Assembly (NCBI GenBank): GCA_037389465.1
Contig: JAZARR010000089.1
Coordinates: 186,001 to 250,000 of the forward strand
DNA length: 64,000 nucleotides
DNA from: Baylisascaris procyonis
Lineage: Eukaryota; Nematoda; Chromadorea; Rhabditida; Ascarididae
Reading direction: 5' to 3'
Both the position numbers and the translations under genes were made by a program. Below the pieces are notes generated by a model that searched no databases, was not told the DNA's origin, and worked only from the letters and a program-made list of their open reading frames with translations. This document shows, piece by piece, positions 24,973-38,800 of the stretch (positions are counted from its first letter, which is position 1; each line of letters opens with the position of its first letter).

Positions 24973-27900
24973 AACGCCTTTAATATAGGCTCTTCCAGAA
25001 TACCGTGCAACCAAAAAGACGAGACACGTTGAACAAAACTGCTTTCACTCACGCTCCTGTAATGATGCAAATTGAGAGCGAAAAATAGCGAACCTGCCAA
25101 TTCGTCGAAATTGGCTCATAGTTCAGTCTTAAATTGTCGATATATTTCCATTCGCTAGATGAAATAGCTAAATAGGGATGAATCAAGCAAACAGATGAAT
25201 AATAAAATATAAGAACGTAACTGTTGGATTTTTCTACTGATTTCTATGTTCTATAGGCTGAATAAAACAACAGATCTAACGAAGTAATGGAAAGAATTTT
25301 CAAGAAATCATAAGTCAAATTTTTGTTTGGGAAAAATTTAGAAATGCTTCAAGCCAAAACTTTTGCCTAACCATCAGTTCATTCAATTTATCGTGTTCTT
25401 ATATATAAAACCTAAAAATGCCCTAGTTTCCCTTCTAAATCAAAACCGGTCATTCACCTACTGATTATCAATTAAGTAGCAAAGAACCTCCGTATTTTCC
25501 CAACTTCGGTGTTAAGAATCTAGGCAATCATAAAAGAAAACAAGTTTTGATAATCATCAAGTAAATAAATTATAAATCATCGAGATTATAACACATTTTT
25601 ATTGACGATTAACAAATGATATACAATCATTAAAAAAATTCTCTCTGAAAGGTTTTTGGCAATCTGTTGGCGGAAATAAGCGCACAATAAAGTAGGTTCG
25701 TGAAGAAGTGAAGATGACGCACTAAAATAAACACCTACGCATACATTTGACGCTCAAAGAACAACCTACTAATTCCCACAGCACATCAAAATTTGCTGTA
25801 CAAATATTCGCTGAAAATCAAGTAAACACACTAAATGTACTACTACATAAAAAACGTCTATTATTGTAATAGGAACTTTATATTGAGTATACGTAATATT
25901 AGGGAACCTTAAATATCCTAATATTAATTTCAGGCTATGTGACACCATTTTTTAAATAGTGGATATAAATGGAAGAATTCAAATGAACTAATAGTTCAAC
26001 AATTTAATAATTCAGCTTATGATCTTATAATAATAAGCTTGGCATAAAAAGAAATCAAACGACTACTCTTAGACATTTTAATCTTGTTGGAAAATTAAAA
26101 ATTATGAGGCAAAAAACTCTCATGGCAACCAGTTCTTAGAAATTAAAATAAAATTCATAAATATAGAGTTTAGAAGGAGACTTTGATTAAGTTATTAGCC
26201 TCTTCTCTTTCATCAATTTCTTTCGTTTAAATTCACTGCGAACAGAAAACAGAAAAACGGATGCAAATCTCAATAAGTCGTTTTTTTCTTGTTCAGTAAA
26301 AAATATAGAAAATACATAGCCTCGTTTATGAAAATTAAATTTTTAGATTTTTTTTTTCAAAATTTTCAAACTGAAAATTCATATTTAAAAAGAACTTTTT
26401 TTGCTATTGATATGGCTTTTAGTCTATGTCTATGCAGCATCATATAGGATTCATTTGAATCCACTAAACGAACATGATGAACTCAAAGATTTAAATTCTC
26501 GCATATATAACCAATGCATCGGCATGGTTTCATCATGCTTAATATCTGGAATGAATGTATACGAACTTTCTGAATAATTTACGCATCTTTAACTCTAGTA
26601 CAACGAATCGGTCATTTTCTCTTAATTATGAAATATATCTCAGATTCAGAAAAAAAACTCAGTCAAAAAACTCAAAAGATTTTTCCAATTCTCAAAAAAT
26701 TCAAAATTTTTTCAACTCTTCAAAATTCCCCAGGAAAAAATACCGCAAATGTTTCTAAAAAAAACACCTGCTGCAGTTCACTTTCACCTTTCAACCACTA
26801 AACAAACATTTTCAATAAAAATAAAAAAAATGAAACTAACATTTCTGGATCGCAAAACGAAACATCATCTCAGAGCATTTTAACCATTTAGAAAGAAAGT
26901 ATTTTTAGCGATGCTAGCCGCCAGCAAATATCGCCTCATTGCGCATCCAATCAACCAACCAACCCAACAAAAAACAAACACACTAACGACCCAACACAAT
27001 CTAGAAGGGCTTCAATTGTCACGCCCTTTTTGCGCACAGCATTTTGATCGCTCAACGTTGCTCTTTAGGTATTTCATTTCATATACCGTAGTAATAAACA
27101 AATGAAGAAATAACAGTATTATTAGGCACTTTCCTTATAACTAATGAAATCTAAAAAAATACACTTATTAGACGAAAATAAATAGAACACAGCAATCTTT
27201 ACTTTTTCGATTACCTATCTAGTAAAGATGGTCAAAGTTTTTTTATCTTAAAACCAGATTTTAGTCTACACAAATATTCGGATCAACTGTATAAACAGAG
27301 TTATCTGTGAGATATCTACCCAGTGAGCATAAGAGCGCGGGTTCGATGCCCCTCTTTATCTCAGCTTTTTACTCTGCATCAAAAACAACGGTAAATTAAA
27401 TCTTTTTAATATAAAATTATATCGCTACTATAAAGCAACTATCACTTACTTCATTTAATAACTGATCAAGTGGCAATTGATCGATGAGCAGGTGTTTAGC
27501 GAAGACATCGGAACATACAAGAGAAACAGCAACACCCAACAACACCAAAGTGCATATTTTCCTCGCTGAGCAACGTGGAAAACAACACTAATCGATGATC
27601 ACATATAAAAATACGTCAGCTCAAAGAGCATTGCTATGCTTTATCGCTTTTTTGGAGGCCAGTATTTGCAAATATAAAAAAAATTTCTTTGGCAATAAAG
27701 AATGCTCAAGTTTGATCAAGACTAGATAATAAGCATTGTTTCATTTAAACAACCTCATGGAAATTGCTTCAAATTTTTTGTTTAAAAAATCGTTGCAAAC
27801 ACCAATGACATAATAAAGAATTTCATAGAGTTTTTATGCTTAATTAGGACAGGAAGTACAAAGGAAAGAACAGCAGCCTAAAGCCACTTATAGACAAAAG

Positions 27901-29815
27901 AAATAGCCTCGAGACTAGACAAAAAATCTGTTTATCTACAGTAAATTCAACAAATAAAAAACTATGCGGAAATTCTAGTTATATTATTGTCCCCTCATCC
28001 CAAAATTAAAACAACGAACAATAATTAGCCTAAAATATGTGAGTAAATATTTTCCTAGTGGATGAGGGAAAACAAATTCTTCCGATGGAAATCCCTCGAG
28101 TCTAAGATCGATGCAACGAGATCAGATTGGACGAGATATTCACAACATTTAGTGCTTCAATAGGCATCATCACGCTATTACTTCGCAAAAAAAGTAAACA
28201 GAGTCACGCTAGATCATTCAAAGATATTGAATAATCAGATGCGATTGCACAACGCGCTTAGATGAGCGCTGAAAATAAATGCCAAAGAAGGTGGTCAATT
28301 GAGCTAAACATTACACGTATGTGCTCTATTCACACTAGAAGCATAGAGGATCATTTGAGAAAGCAAATGACTAGCTAGCTAGACATTTCATGATTGACGT
28401 CAAACGAACTAACATCAAACGATGACAAAGCATCTCTATGAAAGGATGAAATGAAATCGAAAGAGAAACGTTTGTGCATACACAAGCAAAAAGAAAAAAA
28501 ATATCAACGAAGAACCCGTTTTATGAGCTCCACTCTCAAGCACCAACAACGCAATTTGACTCCCGATGAGCATTTAACCACACCCAGTAGATAGTATTCG
28601 TTTTAGCGTTCTCGTCTCGTTCGACGTTCATAAAATTAGATAAAAGCATCAGTGTAAAGATGCATCTGTGTTGCACAAATGCGTTAGCGTAATCCGATCT
28701 TCGTTGCGCTTCGTTTCGCGCACATTGATTTGGATATTTGCGTTGTATGTGCATGATGTGGTCTAGATTTTTCGATTCTATTGCTCGCAAATCCAAATCC
28801 TAACGCCTAGCGTTTCCTTTGTTTACTGAAACTTGCATAGAGTCATGATTATAGCGCTACTCACAGGCGTAATTGTATCCATAGAAATGCACTGAATTGA
28901 TGAGCGAAACGCTTCTCGAAAGTTCAAATGCGATACTGAGCTCGTGTGCTTCGAGTTTTTATACGAACACTTTAATTGACTTAATCCAGGCATCTTTGAT
29001 TGATAAGCCTGTTTACTAATTCATCATAGTATTTTCCAAGCAAGAAATAATCAACTTTATGCGAAGAAATAATCCGTATATAAGTTGATTCTTTTTTTGC
29101 AACAAATTTCATAAGTATTCTAGAATGATACAGATTTTTTGTTTATATAGTTGGAGTGATCATAGCTGATTATAGTTGAGTGGAATATAGTTGGAATAAT
29201 TTGTTGCAGAATACGAATGCAAATGAGGTATGTTTATCAATGCATGTACAATACAATATGAAAAAATGCAACAATATTCAGTAGAAAAAAAGAATGCCCA
29301 TATACGAATGACATAAATCTATAAAATCAACTATCATCTAGCCAATTAACATCATTTCTGAGATCTAATTGCCTAATTCGATAATCTTCAAGTCTTAGGA
29401 ACAATCGAGTAAATTTGATAAAAAATATAAACAATTTAATCACCTCTTTCATTAAATAACATAAGATTCCCATTCCAAATTAAGTGATAAATGCCTTAAC
29501 AATTTCATCTAAGGTGTAGAATAAAACTGATCGCATAATTGTTTTAGAAAATTCCTAAAAATTTCGATACATGCGATTGTAAAAATAATAATATCATAGA
29601 AACAAGATCTCACTGCAAGATTATAAATGGGAGAAAAAAAGCCGAACTTGAGCGCATATATTTCATTTCCGCACAAAAAAGGAATGAGTCCAGCATATAC
29701 TTCACTTTTTCTTTTTGCTTATTTCGCAACCTCTGCAAGGCCATAAATTACACCTTAAATTATTGTATCTCCGTTTCCATGCCAGGAATTAAACCCAATA
29801 AGACTCTAACTCGAG
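24973..29815. other. 4.8-kb intergenic region between wrn-1 and the four-TM gene
   Basis: This is mostly AT-rich sequence with no exon chain I can support. The tRNA-like element at 27308 is the only structured feature found. The open frames at 26911-27105 (plus) and 28536-28796 (minus) have no family resemblance and are listed as rejected. The promoter of the four-TM gene should lie near the left end. Confidence 0.45.
27308..27370 (+). ncRNA. tRNA-like element with B box, lacking an anticodon arm
   Basis: TGAGATA at 27308-27314 pairs perfectly with TATCTCA at 27357-27363, like an acceptor stem. Between them a D-arm-like stretch (TACCCAGTGAGC) is followed almost directly by GGTTCGATGCC, which matches the polymerase III B-box consensus. 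A T-run at 27366 resembles a polymerase III stop. At 56 bases it is too short for a standard tRNA: the anticodon arm is missing. It is best read as a tRNA-derived pseudogene or a small tRNA-derived element. Confidence 0.4.
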
Positions 29816-32800
29816 TCATCTAAACAGATTTGATGGTTTCGACTTCTTTATCGGTGGTTGCGAGGCAAGTCTGGCGGTAGTTTTACTCATCATCCATATG
29901 GGAACATTTCGCTTTGAATTCTGAGTTTGTTGTGAATTCGATATAGGGCTAAGGGAATTGGGTGCCTGAGATGAAGTGCCACTTTCTATCACCTTTGAGA
30001 TGATTCGTTTCGGTGTTGGCGGTTTTGGCGCTAGCTGTGAAACGGTTGACTCATTTGTTGATAGGTTTTCCTCTTCTTCAATTCCATATTCATATTCAAG
30101 TATCGCAAATATAATCTTCAAACGATTATAGTCGATGAAACAATCCGGTAATTTCTCCATTATTGGTTTCATGCGAATGATATCTGCAAATACCGAAAAA
30201 ACACCTTAGAAAAATATAATATCTAGTGTGGCTAAGAATTGTTAGCGACAAAAAAAAACAACTGTGGAGTGAATAATAAAAATTGAGAAAAGCGAATAAA
30301 GAAATGAGCACGGCTTCTATTCACTCATTACAAATCAAAAAAAAAAAACAAAAACAAAAACAAATAAGTAAATAAATAAAAGGTGTCATAAATCTATTTT
30401 TTGAATCCCCTACATTGAACTTCACAACCGACCGTGCAGTAGACAAGGTAAAACGGTGATTTTTTTTCTCTTGATTTAGGGCAGCATAAAAGTTTTAACT
30501 AGTCCGACACATCAGGCACATTTAATTACCTGAACCATTTTCCCTGATCGTCTTCAGCACAGTGGATATCAAATCCTCATTGATGCCCAGCACATCCATA
30601 TGAATCGGCAATCCGACCTTTACGAAATTCACCACATACGACGCGACTGTCGATTCACTAATACCGCGCATCTGTGCCAAATCCGCCTGCAAAAGTTTAC
30701 ACTAGTTTCATTCAAGCCATCTTTTACATCCTATAAATGAACCTATGCCTAGCTCCACGTTTGTCCAACATTTGGATGATGCATGGCGTGATATTTAAAT
30801 AAGTTTAAGAGTGAGAGGATGGTGGATGCACTTTTCCGACACCATACAAATGGCTCGTGTATTTTCAAAAAAAGTTCAAAGTTAAAAACCTCAAGAAAAG
30901 CATAAAGGTATTCGATGCAACGTACATGTTTGTTGCATTATAGAATGAACAAAAATAGAAGGGCCTTTTATGCATAAGAAGTAGCAGCAACATACTCGTT
31001 TTATTGGGATTTCACCATTCCTTTGTCAAAAATTGACTTTCATCCCCTTAATAATCACTTCAACGATCGCAGCCGAGTTCAGCGTCCATTATCATCGTTA
31101 TTATCACCGCATTAGACTCCAAAGGAGATAAAAAATCGGAAATTACAACGAAAAAAACAGTAAACGAACCAATGAGAGGTGTCCTTTAACGTGATTCTTA
31201 TATAATTCGCGATTACTATCCGTCAAAGAGTCGATTGCATCACTCAGCTCAATAGGGAACTGCAAAAATGTTACATAGATAGATACCTCATCATCAACTT
31301 TGTTGGTATAATCCTAATAAAATGATTTAATATCCGCTAAAACATTATAAATAATAAAATTCAAATAATAAAAAAATTTCCTGATAAAATAAAATGATAA
31401 AACGTTGAAAAATTTTGGAGAGAAATATTAGCGACCATAATGCAGCTCATTTCGAAGCAAACATTTATACGTCAATTTTCAATGTCTTTCTACTAAAAGA
31501 AAAACCACCTGCAAAAGTTCTTTGTCAATTATAGACTCCACTCAATAAACGAAATGAATCTATTCACTTTCAAGCCTTCCAACCATCCTTCCTCTCTTCA
31601 TATAAAACGGGGAGAAAGGCACGAACCGTAGACTCAGTAGTGCAATCCATCGAAAGAAAGTGTTCCTTTGAATGCTGCACACAAACATCAACAAGCTGCT
31701 TGCCGAACTTTTTCCGCTTTTCTTCGGGCATCTCACCAATCATATACAAATTCTCAACACTGCAAGTAAAACTCTCAACTTGGAAAGCACAAACGAATGT
31801 ATGCATTTAAAAGGTGTCCATAGCAATAACATCCACGCATGTCATATTTCCGTGTACTCGACTGACCAGTCGGCTGTAGAAGTGCTATTTGAAAAAAGCC
31901 AAAAGACTTATCAACTTATACGTGTACAGAAATAAACATACCCAATTCTTAACAAACATCTGCTGTCTTGTCGGTGTTTGTCTTCGACATCGACTCTCTT
32001 AGTTGATGTCTTAAGCAATGCAACAGAAATGAATGTAGAATGCAATATGAGGATATGGTATTCAGTGCATGTCTGCATTCTAAGCTTCCACCACCCTTTT
32101 GCTGTCCTCATTTTTCCATAATAAATACAGCACATACTGACCGGAACTCATAAAACTTCCTGGAAATGTGACTGCAATTCATTAATGTAACCCACATTCC
32201 CCTTCAAATAAAGAACCTACCTGGGTGAAAGCTGCCTGAGCACTATAGGATAAAACAGAAAGTGTAAGCACTTTGTATACCTACTCCAGCACAGAGCCTT
32301 ACGCACTATCCCCTTCCTTCATTTCTAAGGATAATAAACTGGAAATAAAAAGAAGGGAACGAAGTTGAAAAAAAAAAAAACCAAAAAAGCAAACTCATTC
32401 ATTCATTAACCATACAGCATGTGCTAGACTGCAGCTTTTACATGTCATAATCAGTTTCAAAGAATCAGATGTTTAATACCACAGACCAACCTACTTTCCC
32501 ATTCCTCAATAACGACGAAAAGCAGAAAACCATACCATGATGGACGCAAGGTTGCAAGTTGCTGAATACATTTATTTGTTGCAATGGTATGTGCTCCACA
32601 ATCCATCTGTATCGCTAGATTTGTTCGCAACTCGATTAATTTCCTCTCTAATTCTTTCTGAAATTTGCGTATTTCCAGCAATGACCCTGGAGACGCTTCC
32701 TCAGTCAAAGTTATCGAAGAGCGATCGATTAACGCCACTAGCGTATTGAAGACAAAGCAAAAAAGAGAGAGAAAGGGTAGGATGAGAGGTTGGGAAACTG

Positions 32801-35800
32801 TGAGGTTAGCTGGCATACTTGGGCATAAACGACAGATTGATCGAAACTTAACGCTTTCTGTTCAAACAAATTTTCTCCTAAAAATGCAGACTTTTCTGTC
32901 AGCCATCTGTCCTTTTTTCCTTACCTCCCCATAATGACTAACACTCTCCATTCGGAAATTCGGATAAACTGCAAATAACGTTAACAATAAAAGAAACAAG
33001 CAATAAAAAGAGAGAATAAACACTTAGAACGAAATTACAGAAACTTTGCAATAAAGAAACCGATAGCCGATAGACCTGGATGACCAAAGATTTTTAAGTT
33101 AATATGCTCGTAATCGTGAAATATAGGGGAGTCGTTAAAGCAGTGCGACCATGTACCATACTGAATAAGCCAGAAACGGCTAAAAGTGAGTGACCAGCGT
33201 CCAGCTGAAGTAGACGCACAACAAAATTTTAAAAAAGTGAACAGAAAAAACCCACCGCACAGAGTTCGGTGGTTGCGTTGCTAAGATCTTCGTACTTGCT
33301 ACAATCCTTCCATAAACGTTTCTTTTTGGAATCAAGAATCCTGCAAGCATGATTACCCATGAACCCTAGCAAAATTCAGGACGTGTACGTCGTAACTAAT
33401 AATTAGCATCACAATAAGCACCTTATAAGTGGTAGCCCATCATTTCTTATCGTATAAAATACTATAACTTGTTATCATGCCTCCTTTACACAAAGTCCAA
33501 CCTTCCTGTTGCTTCGTAATTCTGGATTCGTCGAATCACAAAAGACCAGTAATCCGAACACCAGCAAAAATATGACCGTCAAATCATAAATCTTTTTTGA
33601 AAAAATTTTGTAAGTACCAAAAAACGACACATACTTTGACTGCGGCACATCGCCGGAAGCTGGTATTGACAAATACTTCTTGGTTCCTTGAGAATCCACA
33701 ACTTTCACTCTACCAATTAGAGGTGGAGTCGGCTCTAGCAAAAGCTCCTGGAACTCGAATAGGTAAAAAGATTAGGGAAGAGAAGGCAGCAGCGACCGAA
33801 ATCGGGTATTAAAGAGTCAATTTTACAGAAATCTGTTTACAGAGAGGAAAGAAATATATGGTAACAGCTCAAATTCCAGACCAATTCAAAAGAATGTACT
33901 TGAGCGACATGCACATTTCAAACTGCTGAAATTATGAAGTGCAACTAAAAGTTCACTCCAAGAAAGCGCCTACTCTTTTCTTTGCAATGCAGAAGGGATA
34001 AAATCAGAAGGGATCGCAGCTACAAAAATAATCTTTCCTATTCCCCATTCAAAATCTGCTTCTTTTTCATGCAGACATTCTTTTGCAGTCATCCTCATAA
34101 AAACTACAAACCATTTTGCTTGCTGATGCCTTACTTGAAGCGCGAAATTCCATTTTTTTTTTTTTTTTTTCTGATAAAAACAACGTTAAAATCTTTTGCT
34201 CTCAATGAAAACATTGGGGTCCGATTCAAAAAAAATAGCCAAGCGTCGATCAGTAACCACTTTTTACTCACTCACGTCATCTAACTGGCCATAGTCCCAG
34301 ACTCTCCCCCTCCCCCCCCCATGCTTTACCCAAACCCACTTCTTCTGCACCTAATAAGCCCATAAGCCAATAAAAAAGTCACCTTTTCGTTCGTCCGCAG
34401 CCATTTATCAGCTTTATCCGATAGAGAAATAGTGTAGGCGAACTCATTGCGGGCGCTCTTCTGTTCATAGAAATAGCCGCTCAAACGTAGAATGCGACCC
34501 AATTCTTTCCAAAATGCTTCAGTTTTCTTGGCGCCTGCTCCATATAGTGAATGTTTCTGCTTACTTGCATATACATTCGCTTTCTGCAATCTCATGCTAT
34601 CATCTTTCATTACAGAAACTTTCTACACTTCCATGTTGAATAAAATATTTCGCAACATTCACTTTTTACTTATGAGGGAAGCAGAAAGAAAAACAAAGGA
34701 AATGACGTTAGAAGGGAGTATTTTCCACCCCTAACCTACCTAAAACATCCGCAACATTTATTCGCGGTTGAAATAGCCGCTTAGAGACTGTCCACATATC
34801 GAATAACACAACAAAAATCATATATCTCTGCCTGCTCACGTTCACAACAAAAAAAAAGACTTCAAGTACACTGCAATCGGCTTATACAAGCAAAACAATG
34901 GCAATGATTGTCCTAAGGTAAACCAATTTCTACTTAATGATGAGGACATTACTTACTCCTTTCAAGAAGTCGATCACCTTGCCAAGCCCCGTAGATCCAT
35001 GAAATACTTCGTCGATTGTGCGAAGAAGTAACTCCGCTTCAACACCGTAATTAACTGTAAGTGTACGCTTGTTTGAGTTGTTTTCCGATTCAATATTACG
35101 ATCACAAATATCGCAACAACCCGCACATGGAGTCGAATTCTTCAATGATGCATCGAAATGTGATAGCATTGAACTGCAATTATCGAAACCATGTGGGAAA
35201 AAACTATCGCAAAATAATAAAACATAAAAATATAATATACCTGATGTGTTATTTATAATTTAAGTGATATGGGATTACATGTAATTGTCAGCAATATGTG
35301 CCCCTTTTCACGTTTAAAAATAATCTAAGTTTACTGTCAATAAAGATCTACCTATAATAGAACAGAATGCCAACTATGACCCAATAATTAATGAAAAAAC
35401 ATTAATTCAATCTAATACGACCTAATGATGAATAAATAATGATAGCGCGAAATGTTTTGGTAACTTAAAATAACAAGCGGGTCGGATATATTTCAATGAG
35501 CTGAATACATACGTCACCTTAGTTGAATCCAAACTATTTCACTACCATAAAACTTCGAGTGGCGGATGTTCCCGTAAGTAATACTCAAATATTATATTTT
35601 GATTTAAAAATTTCGGTGCTCTCTATTTTAGTATTCCTTTCTATCCAAATTAAAAGTCAATGCATCTTTGATGATTATTTTACACGCATCTGATCAGTGC
35701 TCCAAGATGGATCCAAAAGTACAGCCAACATATTTCCTTTACAGGATTCCAGGTGCTCCCTTATTTTCTCCTCGCATCTCCCTTAATCCCCAGAGATGCT

Positions 35801-38800
35801 CACAACAAATTGTATCATTAGATGACCATTGACTTTTACATTTCCTTTTTAGTCAAATTGGATAAAATCTCTCAAGTATATCATCATTACAAACAAAATA
35901 ACTTCCGCATCCCCCACTTATCAAATGCGATTGTAATGTTGAAGAAAAAAGAGAAAAAGATAACTAACAATCGCCGACATATGTTACCAATGAGGAATTT
36001 TTCCATATGTCTCTGCATTTCAATCGCATGCGCCTTATAAGGTTCTTTTAATTTGCCATCTCTTATTAGACGGTTCCTGAAAATCATCGTCAAATAAGAC
36101 AAAAAAGGCGAATATAGGTTACTGCAGAGGTGGCAAAATATTCACCCCTCCCCCTTCCAGTCATTTCAAATATATTAAATGCTTCAAAACAAATAATACG
36201 AATACAAAGCGCCTTCTTGCACCAATAAAATATACCTCCAGTTGCAAAATCGATAAAAAATTGATTAACAACAAGTCCGAAAGAGCAGAAAATACATATA
36301 AGTAAATTGATGCCTAAATAATACGAATGAAGCAATAAACTGACATGCATTGAAGTATGCATTTGGCTCGCAGCCAAATGCATAAAATGAGATCATTGAG
36401 CCTCCTTATATAAAAATAATTCACACTCAATGCCCAAAGATCATAGGCAATAATTAAAAACTCCAGGTGTTTTTACGTACCGACAGTAGACATTAGAAAC
36501 ACTGCATCCCCTTATTAGCCCTAAAAGAATATAAAATGAAAAATTTTTCACCTATTGAGAGCGATCTCACTGTCGCTATAAAAGACAATACATTTGCTGG
36601 GGAATCCATCACGACCAGCACGACCTATTTCTTGATAATAGCTTTCGATGCCTTTTGGCGCTGCAATAAAATGTCCTCAGTAATGATTACCTCTATATGA
36701 TAATTTAATAAATACTTAATCCCCCCTCCCACTTTTCTTACACATACTTTGACTAATTAATATTCTTACACATCTATATTTGTAATTCCTAGCAAAAAAA
36801 GATGAAAGAAAAGAAAATGAGAGAGGAAAAAGAACGAGAGAGAAAGAAACTAAATGCTCTCACCTCCAAAGTGAATAACATTTCGAACGTCGGGTTTGTC
36901 GATGCCCATCCCAAAAGCAACTGTCGCAACTATAGTGGTCACTTTATCTTTAACAAAATTTTCGTGCGCTTTCAACCTTGCCTTCGATGAAAGACCCGCA
37001 TGATACATTGCACATTTAACGCCCATTCCTGAAAATAACTCATAAATTCATTCACTCATATAGACGATTCTTTGACGTATTATTTCAATTGGTAGACAAG
37101 CACTGGATGGTTATGATTTGCAATTCACAATTCGTTGCCCAAACAAACAAAACCCCGATATTTTTGCATTTTCTCATAAAATATTTTCCAAAAATTGAGC
37201 AGGAATTTTGAGAAAATTTTAAACAGTCATTAATTGCGCAAAACAATTAATGAGAAAAAATCAGTGCAAATTTCCATCCATGCGAGACAGCGGAGAGCAG
37301 AGCTGCAATAATTTTATCAATACGGCCTTAATGGTAGAATAGGTATGACTATATGTTGCATAAATATAAATAACCTCATAATAAATCATGTGTTCTTGTG
37401 TTAGTGATGTTTTGGCTTATGCAAATTGATCCATAATGCAATAGCGATTGCATAAACATTGGCTTTGGGCAATCTGAAACATTGAACAACGACCATCAAG
37501 CTTACCAGCAAGGACTTTATTGACATCCTCGACAGATGCTCGAGTAGGGCAATAGATAATCGTGGGACCACCGAAATGCTTGCCCCGCACATCGTCAACT
37601 TCAGTCACGAGCAACTGCAGACCTTCGATACATGTAGGCGATCGTACCTCCAGATATAAATTCGACCTATAATTGAGTCATTTAAGCATAAATAATTTCT
37701 AGCTTACTTGAGCATGTAATCATAACAAAGAATGAGATCCAATGTGGCATATATGTTGTATGACGCCATTTCAACTTTCAACTACCGCGCATTTCTGCTA
37801 ATCATCGCATATTGAAACCGAATTAATCCAACCATCAAACCAATAACATCTTCACAGCCCAAATAAGACTAATTCATGACCGAGTGTAAGGTAATGGCTA
37901 CATCCAGTAGTCAATATTGGCATTATGTGATGACGTTAGTTATCCATCCTTAAGCTTCTATTACTCGCATTTGTAGTAGTAGTAAATTATAAACTTAGAA
38001 AGTTATTGAATTTATTGTTGTCTTAAGAAACTGCATTGCTTATATCTGCCCTATCTCAGCATATAATTCAATTAACTCACCTATCAAGACTAGTACAAAG
38101 AGTTATTGCTTGATGCATATGCAAATTTTTGATGATATCTTTTTTGACTTCCGGAGTAGCCGTAGCGGTTAGCGCCATAAGTGGTATATCGCCAATAACA
38201 TCACGAATCGACGATAAACAACGATAATCGGATCGGAATTCATGACCCCATTGTGATACACAATGCGCTTCATCTATTGCCAATAAACCAACACCTAAAT
38301 GGTCATAATAAAATATTTATTATTTAAACAAAAATTCACTCAAGCTAAATAAATTTTAGTGAATTTCTCAAAACAAATCCACACTACTTGCAACCATAAA
38401 GACACGACTATGTGAATAAATGGTGTGAGAGTAATATGGATTTCCATTTAGTATGGAGTATGAAATATATAGATATGCATATGTCATATTATATATGTTG
38501 TGGACAGATGCCATCTATGGATGATACAAATGTGGACATGAACAATAAGCCACAACATGGAACATACTCATAGTGAGGATCGACACTGTAATCGCTTGTT
38601 ATATTCGAGAGCTGTCTTCATCATTAAATGCCAAATATCAAAAATAAATCCGATAATATTTTCTTTTCATTTCTATGTATAGCCTAAAGAAGCCGTTAAG
38701 CAGTAATATTAAAAAAAGCTTCCATTTGCCCAATTTATATGTTTATTTGCTTTAAGTTCGCGCATCACAGAAAACCTCAGCAATATGGTTATTCCTCCAC

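Noticed and set aside
28536..28796. 86-codon minus-strand frame in the wrn-1 to four-TM gap
   Set aside because: No similarity recognised and no exon neighbours with matching phase.
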